NCBI GenBank assembly: GCA_038373885.1
Contig: JAWZYV010013185.1
Coordinates: forward strand, 1 to 64,000
Length of the DNA stretch: 64,000 nt
From: Cheiracanthium punctorium
Taxonomy: Eukaryota > Arthropoda > Arachnida > Araneae > Cheiracanthiidae
Direction of reading: 5' to 3'
Both the position numbers and the translations under genes were made by a program. Each line of letters starts with the position of its first letter. Position 1 is the stretch's first letter. Below, piece after piece: positions 46,490-57,369 of the stretch. The notes beneath the pieces were generated by a model, which made no database searches, was not told where the DNA came from, and worked only from the letters and a program-made list of their open reading frames with translations.

Positions 46490-46774
46490 TTAACCCATTC
46501 GTGCCTGGATATTTTTGCGACTTTCTTCGATTTTTGGTAACACCAGCAGTAATTGATAAATTTCTGATGTCAACTTTTTGAACAAGGGATGATTTCATCT
46601 AAAATCATTATGTATAAAAATTGAAATGTCAACATCCTACTTGGCCATATTAAAATATTTTGTGGAATTGAGTATCAATACTCGCGAATAAAGGCTAGGA
46701 AAAATAAATAGCGTTTTCGACTGATAGCGAAAATGCCGTCCCAAAAAAAGGGACGCTAGGCATAAATGGGTTAA
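46490..46774. mobile_element. 277-bp piggyBac-like MITE, copy 2
   Basis: TTAA at 46490-46493 and 46771-46774 flank CCCATTCGTGCCTGG to CTAGGCATAAATGGG. With the element removed, the target reads GTCACATTAATGTGAC, a perfect 16-bp palindrome centred on TTAA. This probably marks the tip of the neighbouring Tc1/mariner fossil. Confidence 0.82.
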
Positions 46775-47230
46775 TGTGACCACTTTATCCCGATTACTCA
46801 GAGCGGATCGCTGAGAGACGCGCAGGGAGAGAGTCACTTAGTTGTTGAAGGTGTTCACTGGAATATTCTAGGGTCCATGTGGACTCCAGTGCAATGACCA
46901 TCTGCGATAGGTTACGCGATTGGGGGTCCATGGCACGAACTAACCCGATCGAGGGATCCTACAGTTTATCGATTTTATTTAAATCCGGAGAGTTGCCTTC
47001 TACAATGATGAGTGCGCCCAGAGAATGCGATGAAAACATTCCCCAGACCATAATGCTCCCTCCTCAGCAAACGTTCGCTGAACCGTCGTTCCGGAGACTT
47101 ATGGTAGCCTTTTGGTTCATCTGGGTGGTCAGTTACTCAATGGTTGCACATCTGTACGTCATCCTGATCGTCAAGACAACACGTCTGTTCCTGATGTGTT
47201 CCCACACAGGGCAATTCCCCCCTTAATGAA
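46775..47230 (-). pseudogene. Tc1/mariner-type transposase fossil
   Basis: Minus-strand translation gives GSIMVWGMFSSHSLGALI (around 47000-47060), the VMVWGxxS block that follows the first catalytic region in Tc1 transposases. Further on, EYSSEHLQQLSDSLPARLSA lies near 46810-46870, matching the C-terminal helix of this family. Stops and frameshifts separate them, and the second and third catalytic motifs are not clear. Neighbouring TGTGACCAC sequence may be its terminal repeat. Confidence 0.6.
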
Positions 47231-47620
47231 TGCCATATCACTAGAACTTTGCAAAAGACTAGTCTAGATGGAAGCAAATCTGATCTCCGCAACCATGCTA
47301 ACTGTTAGCTACCGACCACAGCGTTTTTGGTTCCACTGACTTTACGAGCACGTATACCGCATGTACTGGGTGAGTTTTCGGCAGTACCAGGTATCCATCG
47401 GGCAATCCTACAGTCCAGAGCAATGCCTTATATTCTCTTCTGTATACTAATATTGTATTGTAAAATCAATTTTGTTTCCAAAACTGAATATTTACAGGGC
47501 CGCCACCTCCCGAGACTCGGTTTAATTATGATATTTTCCAACTGAATAAGTACATGGAATAGTAAAATGATACTTTTGTTTCGAAGACTGACATTTTCTT
47601 AATGTAGGGGCGCTAAATCG

Positions 47621-47863
47621 GTGTTTGCACAAAGGCGCCTGACACATCCGCGACGGCCCTGGTCAGAGCCAAGAAAAGTGAAATGTTGGAGGTGCAACAG
47701 CGAAGGGCATTTACGAAAATACTGTGACGAACAAAAGAACTCTCCTCGTAAAGATCGCAGTTATCAATGCACCAGAGAAGCCCATGGAGGAAGACAGAAA
47801 AGAGACAACTTTCAGAAACAGCGGCTGAGGGATATTCAAAAGCCTCGTTTGAAAGTCTTATAG
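47621..47863 (+). pseudogene. Gypsy Gag C-terminus with CCHC zinc knuckle
   Basis: The fragment contains a single zinc knuckle, CWRCNSEGHLRKYC, of the nucleocapsid part of Gag, within a basic context. The capsid region and everything upstream, including the 5' LTR and primer site, are missing, so the element is 5'-truncated. The frame ends in TAG (47861-47863) and is the same frame as the protease-RT ORF that follows. Either Gag and Pol were one ORF broken by a nonsense change, or a readthrough stop separates them. Confidence 0.75.
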
Positions 47864-49840
47864 ATTTCATCAGTGAATGGCGGCAGTGATGGACTATTTG
47901 TACTGGGATACGCCAATGGTTCCCCATGTCACATGGTGATTGATACTGGATCGAACGTAACCATCATAAGGACGGATCTGGCCAAGAAATTAAATTTGAA
48001 GATTATCTGGACTCCGCCCTCGCTGACCCTTCAGACCGTAACAGGTGACAAGATCGAAGTGGGCGGAAAGGAGCAAGTGGAAATCACATTTGGAAATGCC
48101 AGATATGACCATGTGGTATATGCCGCCAATATTACGGACTCTTTTATTCTTGGACTGGACTTTTTAAAATTACACAAATTTAATTTGGACTTAAAGAATA
48201 ATGAGCTTCGTTCAGACTCAGAAGAAATAGCTGCGTTCGATATTGAAAATGAAACTTTTTTACCTGTTCAGCAAATAATTGCGCAGACTGATATCACTCT
48301 ACCTTCCAGAACTGATTCAATAATTTCTGGAACAGTAAAAGAAAGCAATAAATTCCGTTTTGGATTAATCGAACACCAAAACAATAGTGATTCCGTCAGA
48401 GGAGTACTTGTGGGAGCAACACTTGTGGATTTGTCGAGAACAGAAATTCCAGCTAGAGTAGCAAATATGACGGACAAGTCGAAGGTGATAAAGAAAAATG
48501 AAGTGTTGGCGACATGCACTCCTATTACCTGCATTAATAAGAACATCAGCCAAACGACAGCTAAATCTTCCGAGTGCCTGACGAAGGAATTATTACAAGA
48601 CGTGGAGTTAACGGCAGAACAGAGAAGCGCTGCAGAGAAAGTAATAGCTGAATTTGAAGACCTCTTCTCTCGTACTTCCGGTGACTTTGGCCGTACGAGG
48701 TTAACGCAACATAGAATAGACACAAGCAGCCATTCTCCCATCAAGCAACATCCTAGGCGGCTGCTGTTTGCTAAGCAAGAAGAGGTGAGCAGACTTTTAG
48801 AGGAGATGCAGCGTGATGACGTCATCGAGCCATCGACTAGTCCCTGGGCCTCGCCGATTGTTTTGGTCCGAAAGAAAGATGGTTCCACCCGGTTCTGCGT
48901 TGACTATAGACGTCTGAATGACATTACCAAGAAAGACAGCTACCCTCTTCCCAGGATAGACGACACATTGGACACTTTATCGGGAAATGAATGGTTCTCC
49001 ACTCTGGATCTCAAGAGTGGCTACTGGCAAGTAGAAATTCATCCCGATGACCGTGAAAAGACTGCGTTCACCACGGGACAAGGATTGTGGCAGTTCAAAG
49101 TTATGCCTTTTGGACTCTGCAACGCACCGGCTACGTTCGAGCGTCTAATGGAGACAGTGTTGAGAGGACTTTCCTACGAAGCATGTCTCGTTTATTTGGA
49201 CGATATCATCATCGTCGGAAAGACTTTCGAAGAGCATCTCGAGAACATCCGAAAGGTGCTGCAGAAATTAAAGGAGGCAAACTTGAAACTGAGTCCATCT
49301 AAGTGTAACTTGTTTCGTCGGGAAGTACGTTATCTCGGGCACATAATATCCGCCCACGGAGTCCGAACCGATCCCGAAAAGACGTCCGCAGTCCAGAACT
49401 GGAGTCGTCCTGAGAATATCCATGACTTAAGAAGTTTTCTCGGTCTGTGTACTTACTATCGAAAATTCGTGAAGGGTTTTTCTCAAATTGCAAGACCACT
49501 TCACAAATTGACCGAGACTGGACAAAAATTTCTATGGACTGCAGAATGTGAGGATGCGTTCAACGAACTCAAGACGGCCTTAACATCTTCGCCGATCCTG
49601 TCGTATCTTCACCCTGACAAGCCATTTATCCTGGACACAGATGCGAGTAAGAAGAGTGTCGGAGCAGTTTTATCTCAGGATATAGATAGATTGCCTACTG
49701 GAGCAAATGCCTTTCAAAGGCAGAACGTAACTATTGTGTTTCAAGGAAGGAACTTCCAGTTATCGTTAAGGCCGTGGAGCACTTCCATCATTACCTATAC
49801 GGCCGAAAGTTCCTGCTCCGAACGGACCATGCCTCTTTAA
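47864..49840 (+). pseudogene. Gypsy Pol: protease, reverse transcriptase, RNase H (first part)
   Basis: The reading frame opens directly after the TAG, with no upstream ATG. Counting from 47873, the aspartic protease site is VIDTGSNVTII (D24). The RT follows from about residue 300, with FCVDYRRLNDITKKDSYPLP, MPFGLCNAPATFERLM and the active site VYLDDIIIVG (about 440-444). RNase H starts at FILDTDASKKSVGAVLSQ. Near 49685 the frame shifts: the remaining RNase H and integrase continue in another frame. The order is that of Ty3/Gypsy elements. Confidence 0.9.
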
Positions 49841-51414
49841 CCTGGCTTCTAAATTTCAAGAATCCAGAGGGCCAAATAGCCAGGTGGATACAGCGATTAC
49901 AAGAATATGACATCGAGATACGTCATCGGAAAGGAGCATCTCATGGAAATGCAGATGCTTTGTCGAGAAGGCCCTGCATAGACAGTTGTCGCTATTGCTC
50001 CAGGGCAGAGAAAAATTACCATCTGAAACATCCCGTTGTCCGCCAAGTTACATCATCGGCACCATCTCAAGATCCCTGGAGTGACGAAAATGTTCGGGCG
50101 GACCAATTAGCAGATAGCGACATCAAACCTATTGTGGAATTTATGGAAAAGTCCGGCGATAAGCCCAGCTGGCAAGAAATATCATCTTGCAGTCCGGCAA
50201 CAAAACAGTACTGGGCTTTATGGGATTCGCTTCGCCTGAGAAATGGAGTCCTGTATCGTAAATGGGAGTCGGACGACGGTAAGATGCTCCGATGGCAATT
50301 AGTACTCCCTCGTTCGAGGATTCCGAAGGTTCTAGAAGAGCTGCATAATGGCTTAACTGGGGGCCATTTTGGCGTAATGAAGACCCTGCAGAAAGTTCGC
50401 GAGCGCTTCTACTGGGCTAGGGCTCGAGGCGATGTCGAAAAGTGGTGTCAAGCTTGTGACGCCTGTGCCGCCCGTAAAGGCCCGAAGAAACGAAGCCGTG
50501 GAAAACTACATCGTTATAATGTAGGAGCGCCTTTTGAGAGGATTGCCCTCGACATCCTGGGACCTCTTCCGCGAACTTCGGATGGCAACAAATACATCCT
50601 AGTTGTCATTGACTATTTCTCTAAATGGCCCGAAGCGTTTCCTATTCCCGATCAAGAAGCTACGACCGTAGCAGAGGTACTGGTGCAAGAATGGATTTCC
50701 AGATATGGAACCCCTCTGCAACTTCATTCCGACCAAGGAACGAACTTTACCTCTGCAGTCTTTAAAGGACTATGTCAACTTCTCGGAATAGACAAAACCC
50801 AGACTACGCCTTTACACCCACAATCCGACGGCATGGTGGAGAGGTTCAATCGCACAATTTTGAACAACCTCTCGCTCCTGGTATCTAGGAATCAAGAGGA
50901 CTGGGACAAGAAACTCCCCCTCTTCCTGCTGGCCTATAGGAGTGCCGTCCATGAGACTACCGGCTTCACACCTTCCCAGATGCTGTTCGGCAGAGATCTT
51001 CGTCTTCCCGCCGATCTAGTGTTCGGCCGCCCTCCAGATGCGCCTTCATCGCCAGAAGAGTACATGGAAAATCTTCGGGCACGGTTTGAAGACGTGCATC
51101 ATTTTGCTCGGGAGCGGATCAACTTGAACACGGAGAGGATGAAGACTCGCTACGACACGAAGGCTACGGGACATGACTTCAACGCAGGTGACAAAGTTTG
51201 GCTATGGAATCCTACTCGACGGAAAGGCCTGTCTCCCAAGCTGCAATCGCCATGGGACGGTCCTTACACAGTCCTAAACCGGCTGAATGACGTCATCGTA
51301 CGAATTCGTAAGTCACCAAACTCGAAGCCAAGAGTTGTACATTACGATCGGCTAGCCATCTACCGCGGTTGTAATTATTTATTTGACTATCAGACCATGG
51401 TCACTATGGCGTAA
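49690..51414 (+). pseudogene. Gypsy Pol: RNase H end and integrase
   Basis: Continues the previous frame after a frameshift. Counting from 49774, residues 1-66 finish RNase H (LLRTDHASLTWLL, HGNADALSRRP). An HHCC zinc-binding segment (ELHNGLTGGHFG with CQACDAC) leads into the integrase core with D260 (ALDILGP), D320 (HSDQGTNF) and E356 (GMVERFNR). The last two are separated by 35 residues as expected. A GPY/F-type motif (WDGPYTVLNRL) follows near the C-terminus. Integrase catalysis residues are intact. Composition is GC-richer than the surroundings, as in the rest of the element. Confidence 0.9.
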
Positions 51415-51757
51415 TTCCTCCTTTCTTTCAACTCTCATTTCTTTCCTGTCTTTCTCTTCTCTTCCTCTTTCTTCAACTCTCTTTCACTCACTACTTACGC
51501 CATGTTTAGTGTACATATTTGTAATATATTGGTTTTTATTAATGTGTATTTGTTTATTACATTTATTACTTATTAGTGTAATTGTTTATTATGTCTATTA
51601 TTTATTTATTAGTGTGTATTTGCTTATTGTGTTTATTGATTATTTGCTTAAATATGTTGTTAAGGTTTGATTAAAGGTTGGACCCTGTATATACTCGTGT
51701 GTCCTCCTAACTGGGGATTGTACTGCCCGGGACGTGCAGTCCTTGGGAAGGGGGCAA

Positions 51758-52697
51758 TGTTACGAATTTTCGGGGCAACTCGCTGATCTGGGTCTTAAAA
51801 TGGTTTAAAATTCGTATTCTACGCTTCAAATAGATAAATTTTCCTTTTTGTTGCATCAAAATCGGCCAATTAGAACCAGAGATACGGATGTTTTGGTTTC
51901 CCATTCAAATATATGGGGTTTCTAGAAAACTCGAGAAATATTGGTCCTAGGGCTTAGACCTCTTCACTTTTGAGGACTTATTTTTTGCACCAAATTTGGC
52001 GATATTTCGCTAAAAGGCGCTAAGCTTGGCGACATTTTGGTCATTTGGCGCGATTTTCCCTATGGGACCTGTAAAGCTGCTTTTGCTGCATTAAAAACAC
52101 CTAATAACCTAACATTTCTCTTCTATGACGTAATCAATATTCTCGCTTTATCTAGAATCTTCGTGAAATAAACTTTTCTGGAGGCTTCTTGTACCTCCTG
52201 CGTCGGCTATAAATAGAAGTGCCTTTAAAGCCCCAGTTCAGTGCGAGTTCAAAGTTGAGTGTGAGAGAGCGCCCGTATTGTGAAAGCTCTCTGAGCGAGT
52301 ACGCTTGCTTTGTGACTTGATAGTGCTATAAAAGCTGTGTTTTGGCTTGCTTTTTGAAGCTTTGAATTTAAGTGCTGTGTGTAAATTCTTCACTGCTGAG
52401 TCTTGAGGGACTGATAGTGTTATCCATCGAATATTTCCGCTGAAGTTTTACCTGTGGATGTGTTTTATTTTATGTGAGAATTACAGCATTTGTGAAAGCT
52501 TCTGATCTTAGCGGATTGTTAAAAGCACGTTACTGTTAGATTGTGCTTGTGAATTGTGTACAGCTGATTGTTCTACGAAGTTCTAGAAGCAATAAAGTTT
52601 GTGTTCCATCCTGACAAGTGAGTTTTTACTAGAACTTTTTACACCAACTGGACTTTAGAACGACGAACCACAGGAGTAGTAGAGTAGTTCCGCAACA
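51758..52697 (+). repeat. Gypsy 3' LTR, about 940 bp
   Basis: It starts TGTTACGAATTTTC directly after a purine tract (GGGAAGGGGGCAA, the likely polypurine tract) and ends CCGCAACA, giving TG...CA ends. It contains a TATA-like CTATAAATAGAAG at about 52208 and a polyadenylation signal AATAAA at 52592-52597. No matching 5' LTR is in the window, so the 3' boundary is inferred from the TG/CA rule only. Confidence 0.75.
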
Positions 52698-52962
52698 GTA
52701 TTCTAATAAAAAAATTAAATCGACTCATCAGGAATGGCAAAATGTTGAATTATTCCTTATTGAAGCTGAATGTAATGTGAATGATATTGAATCAAAGCCT
52801 ATTAATGCGCACGATTATAATTATTTTCATAATGAATTTGAAAATAGGATCGATGAAAATATTTTTGAAGATTCAAATAAGTGGGATCCTACAAGCAGTT
52901 CTTGTAATAGCTCCGTTTCAGAAATTACTTATGAAACAGATACTTCTGTTCCTTTATGGTAG
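52698..52962 (+). pseudogene. short acidic ORF fused to the LTR edge
   Basis: Immediately after the LTR a frame stays open for about 85 codons to a stop at 52962. It includes STHQEWQNVELFLIEAE and WDPTSSSCNSSVSEITYETD. It is acidic and Ser-rich, without a domain I recognise, and has no good ATG. It could be an exon or transposon gene remnant interrupted by the retroelement, or chance. Confidence 0.3.
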
Positions 52963-53303
52963 TAACTTATCCATAGCATAAAAATGAACTGTGGATATGA
53001 GATAAATATCCACAGAATGTCTTTTTATGGACATATTCTGATGTCTATGACATGCCCACATGGACAAATTATAGATGTCCATAACATGTCCATATAGATA
53101 AGTTCTGGATGTCCATAACATGTCCATATGGATGGCTATATTTTGTCCAGAGGATATCATTATGGACGCCGTATTGTGCCATAGTGACAAGTTTGGGGCG
53201 TATTATGGACAAGATATAGACAAATTTGGGGATGTCAGTTATGTCCCGAACTTGTCCATGATATCATATGGACGATTTCTGGACAAGTTTGTGTTGTCTG
53301 GGT
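52960..53303 (-). mobile_element. fragment of the GTCCAT-rich element
   Basis: The right edge TGGACAAGTTTGTGTTGTC followed by TGGG is the inverse of the left end of the 2322-3358 element. The interior is full of ATGTCCAT/ATGGACAT. The left end is not clearly preserved. It abuts the endonuclease fragment of a LINE, which it appears to have truncated or entered. Confidence 0.6.
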
Positions 53304-53309
53304 AGGTGC

Positions 53310-54125
53310 TTCAGTAGTAGCGTAAGGATTTAAGTATGCTATTGGTTAAGTCACTGTTAAATTGATCAATTGCGTCTCTATTAGGAATATCGTAAGTATT
53401 ATCATTATTAGAATCAAGATTATTTCTGAACTTAGCTCAATCGGTACGTTTAATGAGTTTGACCGCGGGGAGGGGGGGGGGGCGTGGTTATCAATTCCGA
53501 TATAAATTTTTATTGGGTTGTGGTCAGAGAAGTTCGGAGAGGGAGAAGACGTCTTTTACTTAATTAAAACCGCGAAAAAGGCCGAAACCAATGGTGCTAC
53601 TACTGTATGGGGTAAAATGAGTGGGGGTACTTTGGAAAAATAATATCTGCATGTGGTGTTTGACAGGTAGTTGACAATAATATTACCATAACCGTTATTG
53701 GTTCGGCAGTTCCAATACCTATGACGGGCGTTAAAGTCCCCTACTAATAAGCAGTTAGTGTCTAAACGTAGCAGGTCTTCAACGTCTGCAATTACACTAA
53801 GGTCCGACACACGCGGTGGTACATACACTGAAGCAAAAGTAAGGGGGCGTTCCCAGGGATTTTAATACCTGTAGCATTGATACACGTAAGAGGTGGAGTG
53901 TAATTGGGTGACTATTAATATTGTTTTTAACACACACGCAGTTCCCCTGATCGGGCGGCTGCTGTTTCTGTTAATGTGTTCTGTGCGAGTGACTGTATAG
54001 TTAGGAATCTTTAGATTCATACCTGTTCTGAGGTGTGTTTCTTGTAGTAAAATTATATCGGGGTTGTGCTCGTTTAGGAATTCCTTGAACTCAAGCATCT
54101 TTTCTTGGATCCCATTAGCAATTTG
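53310..54125 (-). pseudogene. Jockey-type LINE endonuclease fragment
   Basis: Minus-strand frames show ANGIQEKMLEFKEFLNEHNP followed by DIILLQETHLRTG, the start of an apurinic-type endonuclease with its catalytic Glu in the LQETHL motif. GDFNARHRYWNCRTNNGYGN follows, with the Asp-Asn pair. An SDHNPI-like end lies near 53510. Several frameshifts break it. Sequence consistent with the post-endonuclease region runs to about 53310, where the GTCCAT-rich element begins. No RT follows in this copy. Confidence 0.75.
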
Positions 54126-54129
54126 AACT

Positions 54130-55010
54130 GAACTGAACTGAAGTTCTAGGATTAATGGAGCGCCTCAGCTATAGCTTTATCTCCAGTTGATACTAATTAA
54201 TCATGTGGTTCTCTTGAGGTAGGGGGGGATGGGCCCGGATCAGAACAGATCAGTATGAGGTCGTGCAGAAGATGTTGGCGGGGCGCAAACACAAAGAGGA
54301 CGGCCTTAGGCCGTTTCCTGTTGCTGGGCTCAGAAGGGTCGCAGTCGGGGTACTCGGCTACGATTTTTTTTGGTAGCTGATTAAGTGTGCTATAATAGCG
54401 TACAGCAAGTTTGTAAATGTGCTGACCTAAAGTCTGTACGTGTAGATCACGTCTAATTGCTTTGTTTTTGAGAAAATGGTGTCCATGATGAATAGAGCGA
54501 AGAATGGCGTTCTGCTCGCTTTCGAGCAAGTCAATCGAGGTCCTGGCAGTATGTGCCCACACCGGGGTGGCGTATGTTGCAGTTGGTCGTATGAAAGTCT
54601 TGAAGAGTAGGGCCTTGTTCTGAGCAGATAAGTTCCTATTCTTGATAATGGGGGCGAGCTTTCGGAATATTGAGCAGCAGCTTCCAATTCCTGATTCAAC
54701 TAGAGAGGGTGTCCACGTGGGCTTGCATTGAGTTGGTAAGAGCAAGGCCAGAGTTGGCGTGGCTGACAATGGCCGCGTCATCAGCATAAAGGGCCAGCAT
54801 GGTGTCTTGATGAGCTGGGATGTCGTTGACGAAAAGGTTGAATAGTACCGGCCCCAAAATGGAGCCCTGCGGGACTCCACTAGAGATTGGGGAGGAATGC
54901 GAAATGGCATCGCGGACATGTACTTGGTACTTCCTGTGGACAAAGTAGTTGTTGAGGAGCTGCACAATGAAATCAGGAAAATTGAGCTTGATGAGCTTGT
55001 ATGAGCGTGG
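54130..55010 (-). pseudogene. Jockey-type LINE reverse transcriptase fragment
   Basis: Minus-strand translation shows SSGVPQGSILGPVLFNLFVN and the catalytic ALYADDAAI. After a frameshift near 54700 comes the thumb/connector (NKALLFKTFIRPTATYATPV) and a C-terminal tail ending near 54197. The 5' part of the RT is missing before about 55010. A (TTCAG)-like short repeat (plus-strand GAACTGAACTGAACTGAA at 54127-54144) follows and may be its 3' tail. It would copy its own RNA at the target site, but is dead here. Confidence 0.85.
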
Positions 55011-55697
55011 GAGCAGGTGCAAGCGCTCCTCCAGTATGCGCAGACGTTCAGATGTTGTTCGCGACGGCTGAAAGCTCGGTTCGGCGCTAGCGAACGAACC
55101 GATGAGTGGATCGCTGAAGGTGCAGGCCGCCACAATACGAACCACTGTCCTATACTTATTAACTGGACTGAGGCTCCAGTGGACCTGAGGCCTTCCTACT
55201 ATTTACTACAGTACAATAAGCACCATATATGGTGCCTGTTTCGCCCTCGCGGATTGATACAGTTCTGTTCAAGTTTCGAAACGAGTTAGGCAAAACACTC
55301 GCCAGTGTCCATAGGGCAGTACAATGTGTTCTGATGTTTATTCGATTGCATTATAAAATAAATTATTTGTAATTTATTGACAATGCCAATAAATTGTTCA
55401 GCTTACAACTGCACCACTCGGTGGTCAAAAGAAAACAAAATTGCGTTTCATAGGTTATTTATTTTACTTTTTTTACATTTGTTATTGTTTGGTATTGAAC
55501 GCACGAGTACGTAACTCGTTTTGAACATTTGCTGTAAAAGGATTTTTTGGAATTTTCTTTTAGGAATCATATTATTTCTGTCTCTTACATATAATTTGAA
55601 GGAAAAGGAGAAAATTTCACAAAAAGACTTCATTATAATTTTGTTCATTATAATACTAAATTTTTGGTAATTTTTAATAATTTGCAATGATGCAATC
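55011..55697. other. unassigned
   Basis: GC-moderate sequence to about 55320, then AT-rich. No gene is recognised. Confidence 0.35.
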
Positions 55698-55910
55698 ATA
55701 ATCCCCCCGCACCAAAAAAACCAATCTCTTAATAAATAATTAAAAAAGGTTCTGTCAACTTTTTTTTCCTACGTGAACTTTATTTTAACAGACCTGCTAC
55801 GTCATAACCCCCCCCCCAAAAAAAAAAAACTAATTTCTTAATAACTAAAAAAGGTTCTGTCACCTTTTTTTATTCCAACGTGAACTTTATTTTAATAGAC
55901 CTGCTACAAG
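55698..55910. repeat. tandem duplication, about 105-bp unit
   Basis: AAAAAAGGTTCTGTCA, ACGTGAACTTTATTTTAA and AGACCTGCTAC occur in the same order twice (about 55700-55803 and 55806-55908). Each is preceded by a CCCCC-to-A run. Confidence 0.85.
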
Positions 55911-56020
55911 CTTGTCAGAGCTATTTACGAATTCCCGTGATTTCTATTTTTCTTTATTATATCTTATAAATAAAAATGAAATTCTGTTTGTTTGTTTGTT
56001 TGTTTGTTTGTGGATTTGAT

Positions 56021-56501
56021 TCGTATACAAATATACAAAAATGGACCTATCGGCCTGAAATTTAGCACAGATATGTAAAATAATATAGAATAAATCATAG
56101 TCCACTTTAAAACTTTGAAAGTCCACCCGTTCCCGGAATTTAAGGGATTTTTTTATGCTCTTCACGCAAAAATCTTTCCGTAATTGTAACCCCAGTAGTG
56201 AAAAAAGTGTGAAATAAGGATCGTGGTTGCCATGTGTGGCGATTTTGCCGAATAAAATGTCGTTCGTATACAAATCCACAAAAATGAACCTATTGGCCTG
56301 AAATTTAGCACAGATATGTAAAATAATATAGAATAAATCGTAGTCCACTTTAAAACTTTGAAAGTCCATCCGTTCCCGGAATTTAAGAGATTTTATGTGC
56401 TCTCCACGCAAAAAGCTTTCCGTAATTGTAACCCCTGTAGTGAAAAAAGTGTGAAATAAGGATCGTGGTTGCCATGTGTGGCGATTTTGCCGAATAAAAT
56501 G
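56021..56501. repeat. two tandem copies of a 240-bp unit inside the Helitron
   Basis: Each unit starts TCGTATACAAAT and ends GCCGAATAAAATG. The starts are at 56021 and 56264. Long identical blocks (GCCTGAAATTTAGCACAGAT, CACTTTAAAACTTTGAAAGT) show recent duplication. The shadow ORF at 55944-56411 is this repeat read on the minus strand. Confidence 0.92.
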
Positions 56502-57369
56502 TTTTAAATTCTCAAAGTAAAAATAAAAGAATAATAATGATTTTTTTTTGTTAGTTTATATTCGTAAGGTTATTTTTTTAAAAATTATAATATCGTGTGC
56601 ATGGGAAATCAGAGCAGGAATGTAATGCTTTACACGCAAAACAATAAGAATTAAGATTTCCGAGGCTAATGTGTAAATTTTTTTAGTTTGGCGAAAAAAT
56701 AAAATGGCTGAAATATGGATTTTGAGTAAGTGAGTTCTAGCGGTTTGCACAGTTTTCGGCTTGGCGCAATTTATTGAGAGCTTAAGGAAATAGATTTTTG
56801 AAAACAAGTGCAAAGGTTTTATTAGAATACAGCGTTAAATTTTAATGATCCGTGTAGAAATAATGCAGTTATTAAGGGATTTCAAGCGATCTAACTTCAG
56901 AATTCTCGCCAATTGAGTACATTGATTTAAGTTGGAGGAATTCCGCCAAATTTCAGAAAATTGAAATCTTCTCATTTAGTACATCGGAGTAACGATGAAT
57001 AAAACACATTATAGTTGATAATTTAAAAAAAAATCGGCTGTATTAAGGGATTCCAATTTTCAAATAAATGCGTGCTACTCTTTGGCGGTCGAACCATTTC
57101 CCATATTGATTGCTGCTAAGTCAATGCTTCGAATGATTCCCTGAAAAAACTCTTGCAAAATGGCGTATGTTGGCACTTTGGCGAGGCTTAGATTTGAAAC
57201 TGGATTTTATTTGAGACTGGTATATATAATAACACTGGTTATAGATAAAAATGAATGTTGGTATGTGTTTATGAGGTTGAAAAACTCCAGCACCGTTGAG
57301 CACCGTTGCACGATGAAATTTGGTTCACCTAAGTCTTTTATGATGGAGAAGGTTTTTATGCTATCCGTT

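Noticed and set aside
48268..48888. 206-codon minus-strand ORF
   Set aside because: Antisense shadow of the Gypsy protease-RT frame, which has clear motifs on the plus strand.
55944..56411. 155-codon minus-strand ORF with internal repeats
   Set aside because: It is the tandemly duplicated 240-bp unit of a non-autonomous Helitron.
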